64,000 bases of DNA from Porogramme epimiltina (Eukaryota; Basidiomycota; Agaricomycetes; Polyporales; Polyporaceae): positions 1 through 64,000 of the forward strand of contig FTLJ01000330.1 in assembly GCA_900155495.1 (NCBI GenBank). The letters are read 5' to 3'. Both the position numbers and the translations under genes were made by a program. The first letter of the stretch is position 1, and each line of letters opens with the position of its first letter. This document shows positions 46,167-57,060 of this stretch, in pieces. Under the pieces are notes generated by a model. That model made no database searches, was not told where the DNA came from, and was given only the letters and a program-made list of their open reading frames with translations.

Positions 46167-46733
46167 GTGGGTGCTGCTCGCCGCCGCAGACCGTAGGGAC
46201 TTAGCAGGGAGGGTTGCAAAGGCAGGGTTCCGAAGCTGGTGACTTGCCTTGTCCCCTGAGGGCCGGTATAAACCAAACAGTGTACGTGACATTCGATAAG
46301 AAGAAACTCAACCAGGCGCTTCGTGGGCAGAATTCGAATACGACACTCAATGACGTGCTGTTCACTGTATCGTTCTTGGGTCCACACTGCCTGTCTTCTT
46401 CTGTTCTGTAGGTCTGCGGGAATTAAGTCAACAAAGGTTGCCTTTACGCATGCCACCCCTTCAGTCGTGCGTTACCGTGAAGTGTTGAAGCGAGTGGGTG
46501 GACTACAAGGTTTGGGAGGAAACGTCCCATAGGAGGGTTCTGAGGTTCGGACCGTCCCTAGAAGGATGCCGGTATGAAATGTGCAGTGTGTGTGACACGC
46601 AACAGGCAGAAATTAAATGAGGTGCCTCGACTGCCGAATACAAAACCACGCCGACCCTAGGCACTACCAATTCCCCCGCTAGTGCCATTCCCGCTTTGCA
46701 ACTCTGTATCGACGTTTGTCACAGCGTACTCTT
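46167..46733. other. Intergenic between amidase C and low-complexity gene 1
   Basis: Convergent region. A stretch near 46635 (GCCGAATACAAAACCAC) recurs at about 49588 and 53699, marking the repeat units. Confidence 0.55.
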
Positions 46734-47412
46734 TTAACTATCACGCTTTCTGAGCACCCTTGTCAGCACTCCTGCCTTTTTGTCCTTGTTACCACTCACG
46801 CCCTTGCCTCCGCTCGTGCTCCCAGCCTTGCTTCCGCTTGCGCCCTTGCCTCCACTGGTGCTCCCAGCCTTACTTCCACTCGTGCTCCCAGCCTTGCCTC
46901 CGCTCGTGCTCCCAGCCTTGCTCCCAGCCTTGCTCCCAGCCTTGCTCCCGCTGGCGCTCTTGCTCCCGCTAGCACCCTTGCTACCGTCGCCGGTGCTTTT
47001 TCTACCTTCGCCAGTGCCTTTGCTATCGTGACCGCCCGTGCTCTTGCTGCCGCTCGTGATCTTGCCGCCGCTAGCGCCCTTGCTACCGCTGGCGGCTTTG
47101 CTACCGCTGACCGCCTTGCTATCGCTGGTGCTCTTGCTAGGTAACCTTGCTACCTCTAGTACTCTTGCTCCCGCCAGTGCCCTTACTACTCCCTCTAGTG
47201 CTCTTTCTGCCGGATGCACCGGTGTAGTCGACGGTACTGGCCTACGTTCACGACTCCGTTCATGGACCACCTGGAGCAGAAATTTTCGAATAGAGTGGGT
47301 AAAGACCTGCTCGAAAAACTCGCTACGACCTCATGCGCACCTGCCACCTCACTCGACCGTTGGGGTCCTGCACATAGTTCACGGTGGTGCGGTCAGTTGG
47401 GTGGTCATCCAT
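46734..47412 (-). CDS. Low-complexity Ser/Gly/Lys-rich protein (unit 1 copy)
   Basis: Two minus-strand exons, 47412-47341 and 47270-46734, giving 202 residues. Exon 1 codes for MDDHPTDRTTVNYVQDPNGR and ends WQ; exon 2 begins VVHERSRERR. This matches the exon 1/exon 2 junction of the genes at 50.0 and 53.8 kb: TTxSxxxDxxG(R/Q)...Q followed by V(S/V)(Y/H)E. After that the protein is almost pure low complexity (SGSKAGSK and STSGGKAGS repeats) and ends VLTRVLRKRDS. No known domain or signal peptide. A TATA-like TTATAAGAGC on the minus strand at 47582-47593 is shared with the other copies. Function unknown; expression uncertain. Confidence 0.55.
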
Positions 47413-48992
47413 TAGTGGCTTGGTGAGGATTTCCGGGCCAACACGGTGAAAATGCACTATAAAAGAATACAGATGACCGCGGAAATATTAGATATAGGCG
47501 AGAAAATGAAAGTGAGAATCAGGGGCATACATAGTGGTTCGTTGATGCTGGGCTCAGGGGTCACTTGTGAGACGAGGTCGCGCTCTTATAACCTTCAAGA
47601 AAGACGCGGGTCTATATCTAGACTCCCATCGATGGGAGTCAGAGCGGTTTCTCATGACGCCCTGTGCTCATACCATTCTGGTCGTAAACACCGGAGCAGG
47701 GTGGTGACATGTAGATTGAGAGGCTCACCAGACACCCGGTCACTGATGCCCGGAGCTTCTTCTCTTCTTTGTTTGCCCACAGAAGCCTTCTCTGCCTGTT
47801 TACCATATACTGATCCTGATATTAGACCCCCTAAGTCAGCCGTCCGTCCATAAACAATCACTGGTAGGAGGCAGCCATTAAGGCTTCGGCCTTCACGGGA
47901 CTGCGGGGGACGTATTTGGCGTATCAGATGATCGTGTGGACCTCTACGAACTTCCCTTGTGGTCGTAGACCCACCTGGAGAATTTGACCCTATCGTTTGT
48001 TATGAACGGGCAGACTCACGGGATACTTAACGCATTCAATGTTGATGTTCGCGGTCGATGTACAAGCCGCAATCCCATCTTATTACGATATCCTAGGTTC
48101 TTGGATACCGAGACAAGAAGAGGCCGCGGCTAGCGTGGAGATAACGAATATCTAGGCTTGTGGGCAAGGTGACTGGATTATAAACTTGAACGCTCATTGA
48201 GCAGCGATCGAACCTACCCCGCGCAGACTCACATAGCATACGAGGAGCGGCAAATCAAGGCGCTAGACGACGAGGTCGCGGTATACCATGCGGAAAGCTC
48301 TTGTCACTCAGGAAGAGACCTGTGATCGTGTGAGTTCAATGCTAATGACCGCGTGCTGCACACATAACGTGGTAAACTCGTTGCGGACGGATCTCTACAA
48401 GGTTCACCTGTGTAGCTTCGGGTGGCCGGAGTGTGCTCGGTCGCCGGCCCTGGGGCACGCTGGGACTCCGAGCACGTCCCTTGTCCAAAGTTGCTCTCAG
48501 TTTTCAAGGTTTGACCTCAAGCGCCCTGAGCCGGTTCACCCGGGCCCTGGAGGAGTCAGGACGCCTGTGGTACACATTAATGAGAAAGGTGGAACCGGAG
48601 ATTGAAGCATGAAAATAATCGGTCATATGCGACAGCGGCGGTAAGCAGGAGCTAGGAGCGAATCCACGAAAGTCAGTAAAAAGAGATACACAACGATTGT
48701 GTGCGACTCATGAACGATAAGCGAGAGCAGTGATAGTCAAATGTACACGAAAACAAGGCCGATTCCGAGCCCGAGAAAAATACGTGATAGCGGGATAGGC
48801 GGGGGGTACCTGGGTGTGTCCGTTCGATCGTAATAGGCCCATAACGGGTGGGGTACCGGTAACCTACGGGGGGCACAAACTTGTCAACATGGCGCGCAGG
48901 GGAGTCGGGGCGCCCCGGCTTGTGGAATCGTCGTAGATGAGGCAGGGGCGTACTGGAGTGTCTCTGTTTGGGCATCTGAGTTGTGGAGGGGG
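47413..48992. other. Unit 1 sequence upstream of the low-complexity gene
   Basis: Shares patches with 50982-52500 and 54825-56670: a GCGGAAAT...GAGAAAATGAAAGTGAGAA-like leader at about 47480, a TATA-like site at 47582 and, at 48690-48830, the GATTGTGTGYGACT and TGTGTCCGTTCGATCGT stretches. No intact gene seen. Confidence 0.5.
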
Positions 48993-49229
48993 TCATGGCG
49001 TCGTATCCTGGGCCGGCAGTACGCTCACAGGTGCGCACGGGCCGCGCCGCGGGTGTACGCGTGACATGTGTGTCTTTATGGCAAGGGTACATTGGGCGAA
49101 GGGCGCAGAGTGGCGTACTTGCGGAGCGGCAACATCCGCGAGCGGGAGTGTCAGCAGCACAGGCGTGAAGGCGAGGATGGAGGGTGGGGGAGTGTGCGGC
49201 GGCGAGGCAGCGAAGCGGAGGACTAGCAA
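48993..49229 (-). pseudogene. Decayed small secreted-peptide gene (unit 1 copy)
   Basis: Counterpart of the small gene at 56668-56862. The minus frame reads SILAFTPVLLTLPLADVAAP and then KTHMSRVHPRR, matching APMLLALPLADASP and KVHMYTRRARAHP. There is no ATG in the right place and the downstream frame differs, so it is probably not functional. Confidence 0.5.
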
Positions 49230-49399
49230 ATGGCAGATCGAAATGAGCGTTTATTTCATTCAATTCTATCAATGGGCTAGAAATGGACATTAATGAGCTG
49301 CATATTGTCGTTGTATTACCTCGACTTATTAGCATTCAAACGAGCTCAAGTCTACACTAGTACTAGTTACACGTGCCTGCCATGGTGAAGGTGTTCCTA

Positions 49400-49449
49400 C
49401 GGCCATCCTGAAGATGAAGACCCGGCTAGCGGATATCGCCGGGAAGTAG
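49400..49449 (+). pseudogene. Amidase C remnant, last codons only (unit 2)
   Basis: The stretch ending ATCGCCGGGAAGTAG reads LKMKTRLADIAGK and a stop. It aligns with IPKTQLVDIVGK at the end of amidase C; the upstream CATGGTGAAGGTGTTCC also matches its CTGGTGAAAGCGTTCC. All of the rest of the gene is gone. Confidence 0.65.
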
Positions 49450-50040
49450 ATGGGTGTGATCTCCGATATATACTACAGGGGGGAGTCTGGGATTTAGTTG
49501 TCCCTAGAGGGGACATTATGATCAATTCAACAGTCTACATCACATTCAACAGACTGAAATCATAAATGAAATAGAGGTGCACTGTCGGCCGAATACAAAA
49601 ACAACTTATTGCCCCCAGGTACTGCCAATGTCCCCCTTGCGCCGCACTGACATATATCATGACACACCTCCTCGACCAGGACGCCTTCCACCCTAGCTCC
49701 ATGTAGCGGCCCGAGCGCGGTTCTTGCGGCGAGAAGCAGAGACGAGGAGGCAAAGGGAGGAGTTGGTTCGGCGGAGAGCCCCGGAAGGCCCTCCGAGCGG
49801 GAAATACATCGTGCACGTGGTACATTGATTATCATACTGATGTAAGACGAGGAAGAACCAATGAGAGCGCCCGCCAGAGAAGCCGGGCGGCAGGCGTAGG
49901 ATAGAGAACATATGGAAAAGGGAATACAAACAAATCGGAAACAAATCTAATCTAGAGCCCGTAAGGTGCGTAAGGCCTGGAGGCCATTACATTGGGCCAT
50001 CTATAAGTTTGTCGAGGCTGGGCGAACAGCTACACTACCA

Positions 50041-50981
50041 CTAGTACTCTATCAGCCTGCTGTTGCTAGTGTCGTAGTGCCGGGCAGTTCCGACGCTGCC
50101 GTAGCTCCTAACGCTGATGGCATCGCTGTCGTAGTCGCTGTCGTAGTCGCTGTCGGAGCCGCTGCTGGAGTCGCTGTCGAAGTCGGTGCGGTGGTGGTTC
50201 CTGCCAGCGTCGCCGTTCCTACTGATGCCGTGGATGCTGCCGCCGCCGTGGCTCACGACGACTCGGACACCGTGGCTCATGACGATGCTTGGGCTCCTGG
50301 AGCTGCCGTGGTTCCTTGAGCTGCCGTGGTTCCTGGAGCTGCCAGTGGCGTGGCTCCTAGAGCTGCCGTGGCTCCTAGAACTGGGGTGGCTACTCCTACT
50401 GGTGCCGTGGCTGATGTAGCCGGTGCCGTGGCTCCGAACACTGCCGGTACCGTGGCTCCTGCCGGCGTCGCTGTTCCTATTGGTGCCATGGCTCCTAGTG
50501 CTGCCCGAGTAGATGCTGCCGCTGCCATGAGCTCTGCCGGCGTCGCTGGTGTCGCGGATGCCGCCACTGCCGTGGCTCCTGAAGCTACCGTAGGTGCTGC
50601 TGGTCTCGCTGCCCCTATCGGCGTCGTGGATGTAACCGGTGTCGTGGATACGGCTGGCGTCGTGGATACGACCGGCGTCGTGGATGCGGCCGGTGTTGCG
50701 GCTGGAGCCGTGGATGCAGATCGTCACGCCCGCCGGTGCTGGCAAGCTCTCCAGCGGCATGTACGGCGGCGCCGGCTCGGCCCTTGTGTTGTAAGTAACT
50801 TGAACGCGTTCATAGGACACCTAAGGTAGGTGAATACACGGTCCGCTAGGAAGACTCGCTATGACGCAATACGTACCTGCCTTATCTGGCCGCTGGCATC
50901 TTGAGCGCAAGACACGGTGGTCTGCTCCATGGTTTCATAATGCGACTCGGAGCCTTGGTGGTGCGAGGCGGACCTAGGCAT
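50041..50981 (-). CDS. Low-complexity Ser/His/Gly/Arg-rich protein (unit 2 copy)
   Basis: Two minus-strand exons, 50981-50877 and 50820-50041; 885 nt, 294 residues, frame closes. Exon 1 codes for MPRSASHHQGSESHYETMEQ, TTVSCAQDASGQIRQ; exon 2 begins VSYERVQVTYNTRAEPAPPY. The rest is imperfect repeats such as GRIHDAGRIHDASRIHD and RSHGSSRSHATGSSRNHGSS, then an acidic DSDSSSGSDSDYDSDYDSD block and RSYGSVGTARHYD. Strongly similar to the gene at 53835-54824 over its whole length, with differing repeat numbers. No signal peptide or known domain; probably disordered. Function unknown. Confidence 0.6.
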
Positions 50982-51137
50982 GGTGAGTAGGTGCTAGAAA
51001 GAAGCAGGAGGTCCGCGGAAATGTTAGCTATCGGCCACTCGAGAATGAAAGTGAGAAGCAAGGACGTACTTGAGCTATAGTATATGTTTGTTGCTGGGGG
51101 ATGTGGGACGAGCTTGAGGGTTGTGAGACGAGTCTGT

Positions 51138-51149
51138 GCTCTTATAACC
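51138..51149 (-). promoter_or_regulatory. TATA-like element of low-complexity gene 2
   Basis: GGTTATAAGAGC on the minus strand, about 160 bp upstream of the start. The same element stands at 47582-47593 and, with one change, at 54967-54977. Confidence 0.45.
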
Positions 51150-52499
51150 TCTGAAGATGACGGCTGGGATTCCACTGATAGCATTGAATAGCACCCTGTA
51201 CTGATATAATCATATAGCGTTGTCGGTTTCGTAAGTAGAGCCGGGCAGTGAGAGGCAGGAAGAGACGCTGTAGTACTAGGCACCCACTGATGGTGCCGAG
51301 GAACCAGTCTTACATTCACGAATTAGGGTATTGGGGTCCCCTCTTAGACCTCTGTCCGGTAACAACAACCACCGGTAGGGGATATCAAAGCACTTGGCTC
51401 GGACTTTAGACTCCGTGAGACTGCAGGGAATACATACTAGTGGTATCAGATGACGGGTTTTAGCGCTTTGATGGCCACCGGGCTGTGGGTGAATTCTGAT
51501 GACCCCTTTGGTGGTCGGAGACTTGACTTGGCCGGAGAAGTTAAACCTATGTCCAGTGACGAAATGAGCCGAAACGCCGATCAGGACGAGCATATGGCAT
51601 TCACCATGGCGGTTGCTGTACTAGCCACAGCCATGGCCTCTTGCCCTGATCATAGTGCTAACTTCTGCGGTTTATCAAACAACTGCGCGCCGTTCGTACC
51701 CTTTTTGAACCCAGCATATGGTACCCGAGCTATTCGTATCATAGTGATCTAGGTTTTTACGCTAGAAGCCTGAATCGGAATCGTCCGTTAGGCAACGAAC
51801 AGGTCAACAGCGTCACTACTAACCAACATGTGTACACCATGCGGGATGTTCGTGACACTGAAGAGGCCCTTGTATGCATTCATGAGTGAAGCTGTGCACA
51901 CTGCTTTGCACAAATATGAGCACATTGTAAGCAGGTTTTCAAAGGGCGGACCTCTATTGCTTCCAGTGATCCAAGTGTGCCCGCTGACCAGACCTAGAAT
52001 ACTCTGGCGGCCGGCATTACAGCATCTGTCAAATTAAACTTCAATATCACCTCGAGGTCACTCACCCTTGGGGTTCGGTAAACACCGGCCCGGAGATAAA
52101 CAAAATTCAAGGGGAAGTCGAGCAAAAAAAACTGATCAAGGGCAACGGCGCAGGAAGGTCAAAACCACATAGTAAGTCGTTGGAAAGACATGCATCACGA
52201 TTATGTGTGACCAATGAACGGCAAGTGTCGGGGTGTAGAGTGTGGTGAAAGCGACGAGATCACAGATGCGGACGGTCAAACTAGGGGTGAAAATGGCATA
52301 GATACAGATGATAGTCAATGTTCACGAAAGCAAGATTGAGTCCAAGAGCTCGATAAAAAGACGTGATGGCGGGATAGGTGGGGGTAAAGGGTACAGTGTG
52401 TCCGTTCGATCGTGGAAAACTGATAGTAGGTGGAGTAACTCACGAGGGGCCACGGGGGTGCGCGTTGGGGTAGTCTAGGCGCTCCGACTCGGGGAATCG

Positions 52500-52770
52500 T
52501 CACAAATGAGCTGGAGACGTACCGCGGCGTCTGTGGGGGCATCGTGGATGGGGTCCGAGTGGTATCGTATCCCAGGCCGGGTGCACACGGACGCGGCGGG
52601 TGTACATGTGGGTCTTCGGCACGGTCGCGGCAGAGATATTTCGGACGAGGGGCGCGGAGAGGCGTGCCTCCGGCCCACTAGCAGCCTTCGCAAGCGAGAG
52701 TGCCAACAGCATATGCGCGAAGGCAAGGGTGGAGGGTGGAGAAAAGTGTGGTGGTAAGGTGGAGGACGTG
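52500..52770 (-). pseudogene. Decayed small secreted-peptide gene (unit 2 copy)
   Basis: Counterpart of the gene at 56668-56862. The start codon has been lost: the shared ACTGTAGAG-flanked site reads ACCCACG where the unit 3 copy has ATGCACG (near 52766). The middle keeps LLALSLAKAASGPEA and KTHMYTRRVRVHP, but about a dozen bases just after it are missing compared with unit 3. Confidence 0.55.
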
Positions 52771-53208
52771 GGTGACTGTAGAGTGGGGAGCGCTGCGAAA
52801 GAGAAACGTCTGTTGGTATTACGCGCTTTTTAAGAACATCAGAGTGGGGAAGCATGAGCACGCACCGGATTCTGGAAGCCTCACAAAACTAGTAATTAGA
52901 GGAGGCAAAGAAAGTCCTGGGGCCGGGTCGCGCGGCAACCGTGGTCTAAGAGAAGGAAGAAGGTGAAGGGAGGATTAGAAACGCGGTTGTGTGCGCGCAG
53001 ACAGACAGCTAAATCGCCGATGGAGCACTTTTGTGAGGATGGTGTGGGGCACCGCGGAAGGCTTTGTGGCTCGTGGCACAACGTCATCATGGTGCGCAGT
53101 AGCGCCCAGGACGATCGGGAGCCCTGATCGCGAATTCAACCTTCAAGGCTTGGGTGACTCGTGGGTCCGACCCCCCCTAACGAACGACCCTGTATATCCC
53201 AGTTTAAT

Positions 53209-53577
53209 ACGAATCACGCAAGCGAAGAGCTCAATCCTTCGTTAGGACGACCAGTCTGAGTACGTGTCCTGTCCCGGATTCAATCAATGCTCGTCTGATA
53301 CCCCACTGGCAGCAGGTTTACCACTTTCGCAAACACGACGGTCAACGCCACGTTCTTCGCCGCAGCTTCTGTGGATAAAGATCTGGGCGCGACGCGCGGG
53401 ATAGACGCGATGCTGCGCGCGCACCACCTCGACGCGCTCCTCCCCACGATTGTGTCGTCGACTCTCGCGGCACTGGCGGGGTATTCGATCGTGAGCGTCC
53501 CGCCCGGTGTCTGCCCACCAGACACGCCCCTCGGGGACCCGACGCCGACGCACTCCGTGGGCCGAGCCGGGAAGTAG
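53209..53577 (+). pseudogene. Amidase C remnant, internal deletion (unit 3)
   Basis: Begins with the end of the fourth exon of amidase C (CGAAGAGCTCAATCC..GACGACCAGTC-like) and keeps an intron-like gap ending CAG near 53315. It then reads NATFFAAASVDKDLGATRGI, DAMLRAHHLDALLPTIVSST and PPGVCPPDTPLGDPTPT. After that it jumps directly to GRAGK and TAG, omitting about 65 residues present in gene C. Retention of the intron shows copying at the DNA level. The earlier exons with the catalytic triad are absent. Confidence 0.8.
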
Positions 53578-53834
53578 GCGGATGCGATCTCCATATGGTA
53601 TAGTATTTACAATGGGAGGGGGCTGAGGCTGAGATCTAACTTGCAGACGTTATGAATTGTACAGTGTAAGTAACGATCAGTACACATAGCACATTGTCGG
53701 CCGAATACAAAACCACATCGCGCCCAGACGCTGCCAATCTTCCCCTCGCGCCGTACTCACATACTGTATACTTTCTCAACCGAGACGCGTTCCGCGCGAT
53801 CTCTGCCTTTGTCAACGCTGGACGAACGTCCACA

Positions 53835-54824
53835 CTAGCGCGACTCTACCGGCCTGCCATTGCTAGCGCTGTAGTTCCTCGCAGTGCTGCCGCTACCGTA
53901 GCTCCTCACGCTGATGGTGTCGCGGGCGGAACCGCTGTCGGAGTCGCTTCTGTAGCCGTTGTCGAAGTCGCGGCTGCGGTGGTGGCTCCTGCCGGTGTCG
54001 CTACTTCTGCTGATTCCGTGGACACTGCTGCTATCGTGGTTCACGACGCCTCGGGTACCGTGGCTTGCGACGCTACCGTGGCGCCTGGAGCTGCTATGGC
54101 TCTTGGAGCTGCTATGGCTCCTGGAGCTACCGTGGCTCCTGGCGCTGCCGTGGCTTCTCCCGCTTCCGTGGCTCCTGATGCTGCCATGAACGCTCCCGGC
54201 GTCGCTACCTCTACTGGTGCCGTGGACAACGTAGTCGCCGTCGTGGCGCATGCCGGTGTCGCTGCTCCTACTCGAGCCGTGGCTCCTAACGCTGGCGCTG
54301 TGGGTGCTGCGGCTTCCATGGCTCCTATCACTGCCGTAGCTCCTGCCACTGCCGTGAACGCTGCCGGCGTCAATGTTCCTGCTCCGGGTTTCGCGGATCC
54401 TGCCATTACCGTGGCCCCTGAAGCTGTCGTAGGAGCTGCTGGTGTCGCTCAGGCTCCTACTGGCGTCGTGGAGGTAACCGGTGTTGTGGAAGTAACCTGT
54501 GTCGTGTATGCGGCTAGTGTCGTGGAAGGAGTCGATCATAGGGCCCGCCGGTGCGGGCCAGCTCGCTGGTGGCATGTAGTACGGCATGAGGCCGGGCACG
54601 GTCCTTGCGTCGTAGGCAACTTGAAAATGTTCATAGGACACCTGAGGTAGAGAGTTTGCGAACAGGGTCAATACACGATTTTCTCGGAGGACTCGCTATG
54701 AGTCAACGCATACCTGCATCATCCGGCCGTTGGCGTCGCGCGCCCAAGACATGGTGGTCTGCTCGAAGGTTCCATAGTATGGGTCGGGATAGTGGTGCGA
54801 GGTGGACCTTGGCGTGGCGAACAT
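53835..54824 (-). CDS. Low-complexity Ser/His/Gly/Arg-rich protein (unit 3 copy)
   Basis: Two minus-strand exons, 54824-54714 and 54641-53835; 918 nt, 305 residues, frame closes. Exon 1: MFATPRSTSHHYPDPYYGTF, EQTTMSWARDANGRMMQ. Exon 2 begins VSYEHFQVAYDARTVPGLMP, then a HDTSRIHDTGYFHNTGYLHD stretch and long RSHGSGRSHGSARSHGSS arrays, ending SARDTISVRSYGSGSTARNY and GRPVESR. The pair of exons, the intron phase and the N-terminal motif are shared with the unit 1 and unit 2 copies. Probably disordered; function unknown. Confidence 0.6.
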
Positions 54825-54966
54825 GAGCTGAAAATGAAGACGGACAACCGAGGAACTGTTAGCTATAGGCGAGAGAATGAAATTGAGAAGTACGGGCGTA
54901 CTCGAGTTATAGAAGTCTGTTTGTGGGAGATGCGGGACGAGCTTGGGGGCTGTGGGACGAGCTTGT

Positions 54967-54977
54967 GCTCTTATGAC
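54967..54977 (-). promoter_or_regulatory. TATA-like element of low-complexity gene 3
   Basis: GTCATAAGAGC on the minus strand, about 145 bp upstream of the start, aligned with GGTTATAAGAGC of units 1 and 2. Confidence 0.35.
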
Positions 54978-56667
54978 ATCTGAGAATGACAGCTGCAGCT
55001 CTACGGAAACATATAGAGATGATTTTTCATAGCACCCTGTACGCTATACTAGCGTTGTCATTTTCGTAAGCAGAGACGGGCAGTGAGAGGCAGGATGAGA
55101 TGCTGTGTGACTAGGCACTCGATCCGGGTGCCGACGACTTCTTTTCTTCTTGGTTTGTTCGCTGATGCATTTTTACTGGTCCTGCATCTGCGAATAAGGG
55201 TATTAGGATCTCGTCTTAGACTTCAACCGCGCTGAAATAATCGCCTGTGGGGATGTCGAGGCACTGCTCACCTCGGACTCTAGACTCCATTAGACTGCGG
55301 AAAACACGCCAACATATCAGATGACGTGTTTGAGCACTTCGATGGCCACTAGGCCGTAGATGAATTCCGAGGAGCCTCCTCGGTGGCTGATGACTCGACT
55401 TGACCGTGGAAGTCAACTCTGTGGCCCGCAACGGAAATGACATTCACGATCAGGACGATCATGCTGCATATGGCATTCACCATTGCGGTTGCTGTACTAT
55501 CCCCAGCCTTATCTCGTCCTGGGACGCCAGCCTCCACGGTTTTTATCATAGTACGACTGAGCGCCGTCCGTACTCATCTATGATATCGGCATATGATATC
55601 AATCGTATGGTGATCTAGAGCTTCAGGCTTCCGTTCTGATTCATAAACGTCCGTTAGTCGGCGCACTACGCGTTGGGCTCGGTAACATCACCAGTGTGGT
55701 TTAAGCATAGCCTTTTTGTACTTACAGTACCCTTCTTGGATCCACGTGGCCTGCGGCGCAGACCTATAGATCCGAAAAGGTCACCGTCATACGTGCCGCC
55801 TTTGATCCGCGGGCTGCCGTGTGGCTCGAACGCCCCCTTACACGGAACGTAGGGTTTGCGGAGCGGCGTTCTGGGCGCATGAACGTTCATGGATGTACAC
55901 CATGCGGGATGCCCGTGTGTCGCCGAAGAAGCCCTTAAACGTGTCTATGAGCAAAGGAGTCCACAACGCTGTGTACAACCATTCACGATTGGTGAGCACA
56001 TTGCGGGCGCATCTTTGTAGGACTCACTCTATAGCTTCCGGTAAACCGAATATGCCCGCCGGCCCTCATGTCATCTGTCAATTCCTCAAGGTTAAACTTC
56101 AATATCAACTCGGGGCCACTTACGCTCAGCGCTTGTATGTAGTAAACGCTGAAAAGATAAGCAAGATTCAACGTGAAGTCGAGCAGTAAAAAAACCGATC
56201 AAGCGCAACGGCGTAGAAAACGGGATGATCGAGGACGGGAAAACACAAGGAAATCGTTGAAAAGATACTGTGCATAACGATTGTGTGTGACTAATGAACG
56301 ACAAGCGACCTATAGTGTACGTGAGAGCGATACAGATGCGGACGGTCCAACTAGGGATGTACATGACGTAGATACAAGGGATAGTCAATGTCCACGAAAG
56401 CAAGGTCGAGTCCGAGCTCGAGCAAAATACGTGACGGCGGGATAGGGGGGCGGGGGGTACAATGTTGAGTGTGTCCGTTCGATCGTGAAAAGCCAATCAT
56501 GAGTGGCGTAACCTACGGGGAGCCACGAGGGTCAGCGCAACGCGCTTGGGGAGTCGAGGCGCTCCGGCTCGGGGAATCGTCGCAGATGAGCCAAAGACGT
56601 ACCAGAGTGTCTATGTTTGGGCGTCGTGGGAGGGGTCGTGTCGTCGTATCCCAGGCCGGCGGTGCGC
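54978..56667. other. Unit 3 sequence between the two genes; possible extra exons
   Basis: Collinear with 51150-52499. A minus-strand frame at 55890-55666 (NVHAPRTPLRKPYVPCKGAF and onward) and one at 55549-55349 are open, and splice-like sites occur between them, but neither is preserved as an open frame in unit 2. I see no convincing gene. Confidence 0.4.
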
Positions 56668-56862
56668 TCACGGGTGGGCACGGGCGCGGCGGGTGTACAT
56701 GTGGACCTTCGGTGCAGGCGCGGCGGGGATGTTCTCGACTAGGTCGCGCGTGGAGGGAAGGAGTGCTTCCGAAGGCGAGGCGTCCGCGAGCGGGAGTGCC
56801 AGCAGCATGGGCGCGAAGGCGAGGGCCGAGAGGAGTGCGGTGGCGAGGCGGAAGACGTGCAT
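56668..56862 (-). CDS. Small secreted peptide, best-preserved copy (unit 3)
   Basis: Single-exon frame of 64 residues. It starts with a clear signal peptide, MHVFRLATALLSALAFAPML followed by LALPLADASP, and ends KVHMYTRRARAHP. The RRAR stretch could be a kexin site, leaving a very short tail. A GT donor-like GTGAGC overlaps the stop, so the gene might continue in another exon. Copies in units 1 and 2 lack a start or are frameshifted. No family recognised. Confidence 0.45.
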   Translation of the reverse strand: MHVFRLATALLSALAFAPMLLALPLADASPSEALLPSTRDLVENIPAAPAPKVHMYTRRARAHP

Positions 56863-57060
56863 GACTGTAGAGTGGAGAGGACTGCGGGTGAGGGATGTCT
56901 GTCAATACTGCGCGCTTTTAAGAGCACTAGAGCGGGGCAGTACACACCAGAAGCACAAAATTAGTGATTAGAGGAGGCGGAGAAAGGGGGCCAGGTCTCG
57001 CAGCGGACGGGGAGAAGGAAGAAGATGAAGGGAGGAGGAGAAACGCGGCGGTGCGCAGGC

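Larger units (their letters stand above)
49430..53030. repeat. Segmental duplication unit 2
   Basis: Homologous, in the same order and orientation, to 53570-57060 and in patches to 46150-49300. Matches include the amidase 3' end, the GCCGAATACAAAA stretch, the low-complexity gene, its TATA-like site, the region around 51300-52100, the TGTGTCCGTTCGATCGT stretch, the secreted-peptide gene and the TTAGAGGAGGC border at about 52900. Confidence 0.75.
53570..57060. repeat. Segmental duplication unit 3
   Basis: Collinear with 49430-53030. It contains the low-complexity gene, its upstream region, the 55200-56200 stretch and the best-preserved copy of the small secreted-peptide gene, and ends near GAAACGCGGCGGTGCGCAGG at about 57050. 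Confidence 0.75.

Noticed and set aside
48288..48605. 105-residue plus-strand frame in duplication unit 1
   Set aside because: Not conserved in units 2 or 3 and without a recognisable motif.
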